Positions 34,401 through 46,400 of a stretch of DNA of 64,000 nt are shown here, in pieces; within the stretch, counting starts at the first letter, position 1, and each line of letters opens with the position of its first letter. Source of the stretch: Hemicordylus capensis. Lineage: Eukaryota > Chordata > Lepidosauria > Squamata > Cordylidae. The notes under the pieces are model-generated. The model did not search any database. It was not told the DNA's origin and was given only the letters and a program-made list of their open reading frames with translations. The stretch spans positions 18,750,501 through 18,814,500 of the forward strand of contig NC_069662.1 of assembly GCF_027244095.1 (NCBI RefSeq), given 5' to 3'. The translations under genes and the position numbers were made by a program.

Positions 34401-37400
34401 TTTCACCAATATGTAATTGAGCAGGGGTCGGCGACCTGGGGTCTCCAGCTTTTGTTGAACTACAACTCCCATCACCCCCAGCTACAAGCTGGGGATGATG
34501 GGAGGAGTTGTAGTTCAGAAATAACTGGAGAGCCCAGGTTGCCTGCCCCTATGATAGAGGATGGAGAGGCAACTCAGGCAGTGGTCCATGGTGAGAGAAG
34601 AGGTGTGTAACCTACAAGTATGCAAGGGCACCTCTATTTTCATCTGTGAAATGTTGGATGCCATCTCCTTTTGTACACACAGGTATATAGAGATGTATAT
34701 CTGGTAATGTGAATGGCTGTAGCAGAGTCTCTCTCGCTACCATCTAGATACATAAGCTGGAAAGTGGATGTAATCAGCCTTAAGCAGTTCTAGTATCATT
34801 TATCCCCGGCGTCCCAGTCCCAAGATGCCTAGCAGAGCAGGTACGTACGTGAAGGTTTGGTTCTCATAGGAGGAACTGGCCTGGCTTGGATGCTGCTTGA
34901 GCTGCTGAAAATCTTGAACCATGACGGCTGGGAGCCAGTGCTGCCAGAGGAACACAGAGCAAGACATGTAGGACAATCAGATGCACAGCAATGGAGGGTG
35001 AGAGGGGCAAGGGAGAGATGTGTCTGTGACAAGAATGGTCAGCTGGGACACATCTTGTGGGTCAGATCTTTCCCCGTGGTGATTTTATCAAGTCCCCGGT
35101 GATCCTACTAAATTTTCAGCAGGGTGAGGTAGAAGGTTTGCCAGCAGTTTCGTCCATAAAGAAAAGAGAGTTTCCAGGTTGTATACCATGCTTTGTTCTC
35201 ACTCTCTTTTTGTATGTAACATGCTAGGGCTGTTCACACAACCCTAAACTGAGGAGCGCCCAGCCAGGGCAGGAGAGCCTTGCATGCTCCTGATTGGTGG
35301 CCATATGTTTGCAAAGATCAAGGCAGCAGGAGGGGAGAGTGATCTTGTGGGAGCCGGGAGCTGGATAGGGCAGCTTCTCATCTACTCTCGATACAATGCT
35401 GGGGATGGAATGTGAGTTGGGCAAGTCTGTGTCCTACCCGGCTCCCTGGCTCCCACAAGTTCACTTTCCCTTCCTCCTACCTTGATCTTTGCAGACACAC
35501 GACCACCAGTCAGGAGTGCCTGGCTGGGCGCTCTTCTGACACTGTTTAGGGTAGTATGAATAGCCCTAATATGTAAATGTACATATTTGTTCTTAATGCT
35601 GTGCCTAGATCAGGGGCCTAGAGCACCTTTCTTATGAGGCAAGACTACAACACCTGGGGCTTTTTAGTTAAGAAAAAAGATGACTGCGAGGAGACATGAT
35701 AGATAGAGGTCTATAAAATCATGCATGGTGTGGAGAAAGTGGATAGAGAGAAATTCTTCTCCCTCTCACATAACACTAGAACCAGGGGTCATCCCATGAA
35801 ATTGATTGCCAGGAACTCTAAGACCAACAAACGGAAGTACTTTTAATCAACTTGTGGAATTCTCTGTCACAAGATGTGGTGACAGCCAATAACCTGGATG
35901 GCTGGGTTGGATTACTTCATGGAGGAGAGGTCTATCAGAGGCTACTAGTCGGAGGGCTACAGGCCACCTCCAGCCTCAAAGGCAGGATGCCTCTGAGTAC
36001 CAGTTGCAGGGGAGTAACAGCAGGAGAGAGAGCACGCCCTCAACTCCTGCCTGTGGCTTCCAGCGGCATCTGGTTGTCCACTGTGCGAAACAGGATGCTG
36101 GATTAGATGGGCCTTGGGCCTGATCCAGCAGGGCTGTTCTTATGTTCTTATAGATACACGGGATGGAAAATAAGAAGGGATGGATGGCAGTGTTGGGGTT
36201 AGGGTGGAGTAGGAGCAAATCTCTCCAACTGACAGATGGTGAAATTGATAGTGGGGTGGGGTGGGACAGGGTGAAGGAGAAGAAAACCTTCTGGATGGTT
36301 CTGTTTCAGGCAAGGTAGGGTCAGTCAAGCTCCTGATCACCCCCATTCAAGAAGTTCTTGCTTGGGGCCATCAATCTGGACACTCACCTGCTTGGCATCA
36401 GCACGAGGTGCAGAGCCCCTTGGGGTCATGCTCACTGGAGTGCTGATCTTGCCACTGGCCACACGCAACAGGTAAATGAGGCTAATCCAACGTTCAAAAA
36501 GGAAGTCCTCTTCATCCTCGGGGGCAGAGAGCTGCAGGTAGTATTTTTGCCCCGTCACCAAATGTAATTTCAGGCGTCGCTCGCTCAGGTCATGAACGAA
36601 AATATCCACTAGACTCAGAGGGATCAACCTGGGGGTGTGGGAAGGGGGGGAAAGGGGGGAATTTAGCCTGGAAACCTCAGCTTGTTCTATTTTCTGAGAA
36701 ACGGTGAAATTAAATGGCAGGGGTGGGGGCCGCTCCAGTCTCACCGAGATATTTGCAGTTCTTTGGATGTCTCGTTTTCTTTTTCCCAGGCAACGATCAT
36801 CAGGTCAGGAAGCAGCAGTTTGGGATTGCTGGCCAAAATGCCCAAAGTGATGACGTTGGGATGGTTTTGGATGCCAACATATTCACCCCTCCTAGTCACC
36901 TGTGTGGAGAGGAAAGAACACAGAAACACAGGCAGCTGCCTTATACTGAGTCAGACCCTTGGTCCATCTAACCCAGTATTGTCTGTACTGACTGGCAGTG
37001 GCTCTCCAAGGTTTCAGGCAGGAGTCTCTCCAACTCTCCCTGGAAATTTATTTATTTATTTTACCTTTTATATCCTGCTCTTTCTCCAAGGAGCCCAGAG
37101 TGGTGCACTACATCCTTGAGTTTCTCCTCACAACAACCCTGTGAAGTAGGTTAGGCTGAGAGAGAAGTGACTGGCCCAGAGTCACCCAGCAAGTATCACG
37201 GCTGAATGGGGATTTGAACTCGGGTCTCCCCGGTCCTCGTCCAGCATCTAACCACTACATCACGCTGGCTCTCAATGCCAGAGATTGGTTGAACTTGGGA
37301 CTTGCTGCATGCCAGGCAGATGCGTTGCCACTAAGCATCTGCCATCTGTTGGGCTGCCAAGAATGGAACTCAAATTTTGGCAATGGGAACCCCAAACCAT

Positions 37401-40400
37401 TGTAAATGCATCCATCTGGGCAATGGATAGTGTGCCTAAGAACATCCCTGCTCTTCCATAGTCTTATTTTATTGCAGACTTAAATCCCACTTTCCTGCCA
37501 AAAAGTAGTCTAAGAAGGCTTACAACCCGAATTACAACAGAATCATACAGGAATAAAATAAAACCACAACAAATAAAATTAATAAAACATGGATGGCCAA
37601 CACAACCAACCACCCAAATACAGCAGGCAGCATTCCAACTAGTTAGCTTGGATTAAGCACTCACCCCTGCTAACTGGGCAAAGAGGCATCTTTTTAATGT
37701 TGTGATTCTCTTTATTTAGCAGGGGGAGAGTAACTGGCCCTATCCACCCCCAGCACAGCATCCCTCCAGTGACTGTTGCTGGTGTTTATCTTATGTTTCT
37801 TTTTAGATTGTGAGCCCTTTGGGGGAGAGGGATCCATTTATTTATTATTTCTCTATGTAAACCACTTTGGAAACCTTTCTGGTTTGAAAAGTGGTATATA
37901 AATATCTGTTGTTGTTGTTGAAATCAATGAAACATGACTAAATCCCATTAATTAAGGGCTAACAATCTAAATGCTGCCCAGCAACCCCCCAAGCACAAAA
38001 AAAAAACCCACCAGCAGCTGAGCAATATTAATACATTATTAGTCATCAAAAGCACAATATCTAAGCTGCAAGCCCATAGGAGGAGGGAAATGTGACTAAG
38101 TTATATGAAGATACAAAACTGCCTTATACCAATTCAGAAGGTCTGTCTGGTTTTTTTGTGCCCTCACTGCCTGGCAGTAGCTCTCTTTGGGTTTCAGGCA
38201 TGGGTATCATGCTTGAAGTTGTATATGGGTGTCTGTATCTGGCAAGATTTTGTGAAATTTGCTAGTGCTGACCCAAAGCAGTATGTACTCAGGAACTTCC
38301 TGGGAGTGACTTCCTTCTTCTTCTACCCAGAATGCTTCTAGCTCTCTTGCTCTCTCTCTCTCTCTGAGCACCATGTTTCTATAGGTCGCTCTCAGACCAA
38401 CATGTAGCCAGCTGTTAGATATAGGTCTTTTCCTATCATCATGTACTTCTGAATAAAGTAGCTTAGTTTAACTTTACATGAATCTCTATGCTTATCATTT
38501 ACAAGCTGTTGCCCCTGAGACCCTGTTAACTTCTGCTGTCATGGGAGTGAGTTAGCTCCTGAAATACTCTGCTATACAACTGAATAATACCCCTGACAGA
38601 GTTATGGGCCCATCACCTAACAGGGTTTTTTGGGGGACTCAAATCTGATCTCAGAATTGATAAAGGCACAGCTACAGTAACAAAGAGACAGCATGGATTC
38701 CAGCCAGACTAGCCTCAGCATTCCCAAGCTGGATGGCTCAAACGAAAGTGACTGGTCACTTCAGATAAAATCCTAACTGATGAGCCAAGGACTTGACAGT
38801 GTTCTGGAGGACACACAGAGACCCAGTGAGCAGCAAGCAGATGAAAGAAAGCTTTGGGATTCTCAAAACAAGCAAACTCTTGGAATTCTTGAGATGCATG
38901 TAAGTCCACAATTATATACTCATTTGATGGGTGTGGAATTGGCCAGTGAAGTTTGGAAAAGGCTGAATGAGCTTTATAATGGCAAGAGCCCCAGTGATAA
39001 AGTCTTTCTCATTTAAAAGCTCTGCAACTTGAAGCTAAATGAGAGACAAAATCCCACTGTACACATACGCCAAATCCAGGATCTGGGAAAACAGCTTAAA
39101 GACTTGGGGAAAGACCTCAGTTAGGCTGCAATTGTGGGATTCATTTTGAACTCATTGCCTGAAAGTTCTCATGTTGAAATTGGTGACTGAAGTTTCAGAT
39201 GCATCTTTTAACTTAAAATATATCTCTGGGGGCTTGGCTGAACATTTTTGTAGAAAGCAAGAAATGGTTTCTCCTCTTGGCGATCTTGTTACAGCATCTC
39301 ACTCAGAGAACACAAAACAAAGGTGTTTTCAGTGTAAAGGTGAAGACCAATTATTATTTATTTATTCAATTTTCAGACCGCCCTTACAAAATAGCTCAGG
39401 GCAGTTCACAAATATCATGAAACAGTTAAAATCAATCAATGATTTATATGCTAATTGCACTGATAAGCCCAGGAAAGCTGCTGCTGGCAGAAACAAGACA
39501 AAAGGAGAGACAGAGAGGGTTAAGATTCTTGATGCTAAAAGCCATCAGAATTCCATACCGGGAAGAGATTCTCATAAACTGAAGTATATAAAGGGCAAAC
39601 CCAAGCTTAAAAATTATAATACCACAATTGAGACCAATAAAAATGTATTCTGCATCAATTCCAAAGCAACAGAGAATCTTTTGAAAGATACTGAACTGTT
39701 TACATGGATAAGGATTAGAAAGTCCCAATTTATCTTGCAGATGGCAGATCCCTTTCTGCTGAGGGGAGAGGTGTTACAATAGTGCAATGTAAACTACCAG
39801 ATGGACAATGTGTGGCTGTTACTATTAAGAATGCATTATTTGTGCCGTCACTGGAGAATAATTTGATTTCTGTGAAATATGGAGTTGAAAAAGGATGTAG
39901 AGCTGAGTTCAAAGACAAGCATTGTTATATTACAAATGGAAGTGATTTGATTATGGCTGCAACTCTAAGAGAGAGTGGATTGTTTGAACTGGATTCAGTA
40001 AATGAAAGAGCAAGTCTAGCAACAGGGTGCAACCACAAGTCATGAGGCCTACTTTGGCACCGTTGCCTTGCTCAATGTAATGTTAAGGCTATTCATGAGC
40101 TCGAGAAGGGGGGATTAATTAAAGACTTTGAAGTACAGCCATGCAGAGAGGTTGCATCCAGATGTGACTGTTGCCTTCCTGCTAAAGCTGTGAAGCCTAC
40201 CTTTCATAAGAGAGAGGAGAAAGCGCCACAGAGCCCCCTACGGTTGATTCACAGGGATGTTTGAGGTCCATTGGAAGACAGCAAAGGTTGCATTCGCTAC
40301 ATACACAGATGGTTTTACAAGATTTGCGTATGTTTATATCCTGAGAGAGAAGAGCCAAATGTTTCAGAAGTTTTAAGAGTATGTTGCACTGGTCAGTAAC

Positions 40401-43400
40401 AAATCTGGAAGAAAGCCTCAAAGACTAAGGTTGGATAACGGAGGTGAGTACATGCCAAATCACATGAAAACATTCCTGAAGGAACAGGGGATTGAACACA
40501 AGACTACACCCCCATACACACCAGAATTGAATGCTGTGACAGAGAGGAAAAATAGCTCTTTACTAGAAATGGCCAGATGCATGTTGCAAGATGCAGATTT
40601 GTCAAATATGTTTTTGGTAGAAGCAGTGATGACTGCCAGCTATTTACAGAACAGATTGCCAACCAAAACAGTAGAAAAGACACCATTTGAACTGTGGTTT
40701 GGATACAAGCCTAGCCTAAAGCATATCAGAGTATTTGGATGTGAAGTATATACATATGTGCCAAAACCAAAGAGAACCAAGTTGAATTGCAGGAGTAAGC
40801 AAGGAGTACTCTGTGGATATGTACTAGGAGGAAAAGGATACAGTTGCTATTTCAACTTAATGTTGAAACTGGTGAAATTGAAATTTGCAATGTTGTGTAC
40901 TTTGATGGGAGACTCTACATATAAGGCGAAGGCCCGAGAGCACAGCGAACAGAGCATAGCGAACAGGGATAGCAAACAGGACGTAGGAGTTTTGCAGGAG
41001 TTTTGCAGGAAGTGTGCGGGTGAGCCTGGAACAAGCCCCTGCGATCACAAGGAGCACAAGGAGCACAAGGAGCCTGGTGGAGAAGAGAACGTAAGTGCAT
41101 ATCCCTCCCTCGTATCCCTCATATTCTTGGGAAAGGTTGCACAGAGTGCCACATGTACGACTATTTGCCCCATGGGCAGAAGTCATGGGTGTGTGCTCGG
41201 TACAAGGAGCTCCTGGCTCTCAGGGAACAAATCCGTTCCCTCGAGACCAAGGTGGCGGATCTGGAGAAGCTCAGAGAGACAGAGAGGCATGTGGCGAGAC
41301 CTTCAGGGATGTGATAGAGGCATCCCACTCCAGGGCTGGTAGCTCCTCTGCTGTCAGGGAGAATAAAGGTCTTGGGCAAGGAGGACATCGGTCTGAGGAA
41401 GAGGGAAATGCTCCTTTAGAAGGGACCCCTTCCGTGGATGATGAACCCATATCCTCTCGCACAGGGGATACTCCTCTGGGGGGTGGGGGCCTCCTTGTAG
41501 TTGGTGATTCGATCATTAGGGGGATAGAGAGATGGGTTTGTGACCCGCGTGTTGACCGTACGGTGACTTGCCTGCCTGGTGCGAAGGTTGCAGACATTAC
41601 GCAGCATCTAGACAGGCTCCTAGGCAGTGCTGGGGAGGAGGCAGCTGACGTGGTGCACGTCGGCACCAACGACGTGGGGAAATGCAGTCGGGAGGTCCTG
41701 GAAGCCAAATTTAGGCTGATAGGTAGCATTTGAAGTCCAGGACCCCCAAAAGCATTCTCAAAAATGCTACCTGTTCCACGTGCATGTACAGTAAGACAGG
41801 CAGAGCTGAGGGGTTTCAATGCGTGGATGAGACGTTGGTGCCGGGAGGAGGGGTTTAGATTTGTTAGGCACTGGGACACATTTTGGGGCAAGCAAGGCCT
41901 GCTGTACAAAAGGGACGGGCTGCACTTGAACCAAGATGGAACCAGACTGCTGGCGCTTAAAATAAAAAAGGTTGCAGAGCAGCTTTTAAAATGACACCTG
42001 GGGAACAGCCGATGGGAGCTGGGCAGTATCCCGTTTGGCAAAAGCCATCCTTTAAAGTGTGAGGCTGCAAAAATTTCAAATAAAACAGAAGGGGACGGAG
42101 CAGAACCGCATAAAGAGCAGACGGGAGCCTGTGCCAGGAGGTCAAAGAGTCAAAAGAATAGCATACATCAGGGGAGAGATTCAGTGTATAGGTGCTTGTA
42201 TGCCAATGCCAGAAGCCTCCGAGCCAAGATGGGTGAGCTGGAGTGTTTGGTTGCTAACGCAGAAATAGACATAGTGGGCAAAACAGAAACATGGTGGAAC
42301 AGTGAGAACCGGTGGGACACTGTTATCCCTGGGTACAAACTCTATAGAAAGGACAGGGAGGGGCACCTTGGAGGAGGGGTAGCACTGTATGTTAAAGAAG
42401 GGATAGAATCTAACAAGCTAGAAAACCTAAGTGGACTGGAGTCCTCCACAGAAACCCTGTGGGTGACTATACAAGGCTGGAAAGGAAACGTGGTACTGGG
42501 GACGTGCTATCGCCCTCCGGATCAAAATGCCGACAGTGATTGGAGTTGCAGGAGGAAATCAGGGAGGTGTCAAGGAGAGGCAGGGCTGTAATTATGCGTG
42601 ATTTCAACTACCCACACATAGACTGGGTAAATTCACATTCAAGTCAGGACAAAGAGGTCAAATTTCTAGATATGCTAAATGACTGTGCCCTAGAACAGTT
42701 GGTCATGGAACCAACCAGAGAGAAGGCGACCTTGGATCTAATTCTGAGTGACACCCAGGACTTGGTGCGTGATGTCAGTGTCATCGACCCTTTAGGGAAC
42801 AGTGACCACAGTGCCATCAAATTCAGCATACATGCGGGGAGAGAATCGCCAAGGATGTCTAACACAGACATTTTGAATTTCAGAAGAGGAAACTTCTCCA
42901 AAGTGAGGAGTATGGTGAAAAGAAAGCTGAGGGGGAAAATCAGGAGAGTCACTTCGCTCCAGAGTGCATGGAGTTTACTCAAAACCACAATACTAGAAGC
43001 CCAGTTAGATTGTATACCCAAAAGGAGGAAAGGTACCACTAAGTCCAGGAGGATGCCAGCATGGCTAACGGGTACCGTCAAGGAAGCCATAAAAGGGAAG
43101 AAGACTTCCTTCTGAAAGTGGAAGGCCTGTCCAAACAAAGAGAACAGAAAGGAACACAAACTCTGGCAAAAGAAATGCAAAGTGACAATAAGGGAGGCAA
43201 AAAGAGAGTTTGATGAACATTTAGCCAAAAGTATCAAGGAGAATAACAAAAACTTCTTTAAGTACATCAGAAGCAGGAAACCTGCCAGGGAGGCGGTTGG
43301 GCCATTAGACAATGAGGGAGTGAAAGGGTTTATTAAGGAGGATATGGAGGTTGCAGAGAAACTGAATGAGTTCTTTGCATCTGTCTTCACGGCAGAGGAT

Positions 43401-46400
43401 ACTGAGCATATACCTGTTCCTGAACCAGGCTTTTTAGGGATGGAGGCTAGAGAGCTGAGTCAGATAGAAGTGACAAGGGATGATGTTCTAAACTGTCTGG
43501 AAAAACTGAAAGCTAACAAATCACCAGGGCCAGATGGCATCCATCCAAGAGTCCTCAAAGAACTCAAATGTGAAATTGCCAACCTCCTTGCTAAAATATT
43601 TAACTTATCCCTGAATCGGGCGCTGTACCAGAGGACTGGAGAGTAGCAAATGTAACATCGATTTTCAAAAAGGGATCCAGGGGCGATCCGGGAAATTACA
43701 GGCCAGTTAGCCTAATGTCCGTTCCAGGCAGATTGATGGAAAGCATCTTCAAGGATAAAATTGTAAAACACCTAGAAGAACAGGCCCTGCTGGGAGTGAG
43801 CCAGCATGGCTTCCGCAAAGGTAAATCTTGCCTCACTAACCTTTTGGACTTCTTTGAGAGTGTCAACGAGTGTGTGGATCAAGGTGATCCAGTTGACATA
43901 GTCTATCTGGACTTCCAAAAAGCTTTTGACAAAGTTCCTAATCAAAGACTCCTGAGGAAACTTAGCTGTCATTGTCACGCCCTCGATCTCCAACAGCGAG
44001 GAGGAAGGGGAAGCTGTCAACTTTCCAGCCGATTCAGGAGTGTCTGAGGGGCAGAGCCCGGCTGTCAGTGTTCATGAAATGGCTGTGGTAGATCCAGCTA
44101 ATGATTTAGAGCAGGCACAACAACCTGAGACAGCAGAAATCGTGAAAGACCAATCCGAAGAGGAGCTATGCAATGAAACACCACTGACTCCACAACAGCG
44201 CAGGCTCACAAGACGCAGAACGCAATTAGAGACTATTAGGAGGAGCAAACGCCTCTTGCTGAGGGCTGATAAGCCTTGAATTCCTGCCAGCTGGGAGCTC
44301 TCGGCTTGCACTATATATCACATCACCAGCCTTCTACTCATTGCTGAAAAGCAACATTCGTCAAACTTCGGTGTCGACAGCGTGCAGCCAAATCCGCTCA
44401 AGACGAACTTCCCGAGCCGTATCCAGTTTCAGCAGCTCCATTTTGTCCCGTGATCTTCCGTGGCAGTTGGCCAGACCCTGACAGTCATGGGATAAAGGGA
44501 CAAGTACATGTGTGGATTGCTAACTGGTTGAAAGACAGGAAACAGAGGGTAGGTATAAATGGAGAGTTTTCACAATGGAGGGAAGTAAGAAGTGGGGTCC
44601 CCCAGGGATCTGTACTGGGACCGGTGCTTTTTAATTTATTCATAAATGATCTAGAAGCAGGGGTAAGCAGCGATGTGGCCAAATTTGCAGATGATACCAA
44701 ACTCTTCTGGGTAGTGAAATCCAGAACAGATTGTGAGCAGCTCCAAAAGGATCTCTCCAAACTGGGGGAGTGGGCGACAAAATGGCAAATAAGGTTCAAT
44801 GTTAGCAAGTGTAAAGTGATGCACATTGGGACGAAAAACCCCAACTTCAAGTATATGCTGATGGGATCTGAGCTGTCGGTGACGGACCAGGAGAGGGATC
44901 TTGGGGTTGTGGTTGACAGCTCGTTGAAAGTGTCGACTCAATGTGCGGCAGCTGTGAAAAAGGCAAATTCCATGCTAGGGATCATTAGAAAGGGGATTGA
45001 AAATAAAACGGCTAACATTATAATGCCCTTATACAAAACTATGGTGCCACCACGCTTGGAGTACTGCGTACAATTCTGGTCACCACATCTTAAAAAGGAC
45101 ATTGTTGAACTGGAGAAGGTACAGAAGAGGGCAACCAAGATGATCAGGGGCCTAGAGCACCTTTCTTATAAGGCAAGACTACAACACCTGGGGCTTTTGA
45201 GTTTAGAAAAAAGATGACTGTGGGGAGACATGATAGAGGTCTATACAATCATGCATGGGGTGGAGAAAGTGGGGAGAGAGAGATTCTTTTCCCTCTCACA
45301 CAACGCTAGAACCAGGGGTCACTCCATAAAATTGATTGCCAGGAGGTCTAGGACCAACAAACGGAAGTACTTTTTCACACAACGCATGATCCACTTGTGG
45401 AACTCTCTGCCACAGGATATGGTGACAGCCAACAACCTGGATGGCTTTAAGAGTGGTTTGGATGACTTCATGGAGGAGAGGTCTATCAATGGCTACTAGT
45501 CGGAGGGCTGTGGGCCATGTCTAGCCTCAAGGGCAGGGTGCCTCTGAGTACCAGTTGCAGGGGAGTAATGGCAAGAGAGAGGGCACGCCCTCAACTCCTG
45601 TCTGTGGCTTCCAGCGGCATCTGGTTGGCCACTGTGTGAAACAGGATGCTGGACTAGATGGGCCTTGGGCCTGATCCAGCAGGGCCGTTCTTATGTTCTT
45701 AAAGGCCAACCAAAGGTGAAGTACCAGAAGCTGGGCCAAGGATCCAGATGAATGAGGAATCAGGTGAGCAGACTTTCATACACCTCATGCCAGCCAGTGA
45801 ACCCAAACCAAAAGCAGAACCAGATTCAGAAGGGGTTGCACAGCCTGAACCAGAACTGAGATGCTCACAGAGGTCAAACAAAGGGATTCCACCCAGAAGA
45901 CACTCACTCATGACCAGGAGTGAAGAATTACAGGAACCCTGCACATGGCAAGATGTTGAAAAGATGCCAGCCCACAAAGATGAGAAATGGAGGAAAGCTG
46001 CAGAAGAAGAAATTGAATCTCTGCACAAGAACAAGACATGGACGCCTGTGGAACTACCTGTTAGAAGAAAGACTGTAGGATGCAAGTGGGTCTTTAAAAT
46101 CAAACAAGATGAAGAAGGGGATATAAAGAACTACAAGGCAAGGCTAATAGCCAAAGGATACTCCCAAATATATGGTGAAGACTATGATGAGATATTTGCA
46201 CCAGTTGTGAAACACACTTCCATCAGGACACTACTCAATGTAGCAGCAGTCAGAAAGATGCACTTGGATGTAAAGACTGCCTTCCTACATGGAGTAATTG
46301 AGGAAGACATCCATATGCAGCAACCACCACACTTCGAAGAACCTGGAAAAGAGAGGCTTGTGTGCAAACTTTAAAAGATAATCTTTAGCTTAAAGCAAAC

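Noticed and set aside
44040-44279. 79-codon frame with Arg-rich LTPQQRRLTRRR stretch
   Set aside because: Lies wholly within the solo LTR; treated as part of that fossil, not as a host gene.
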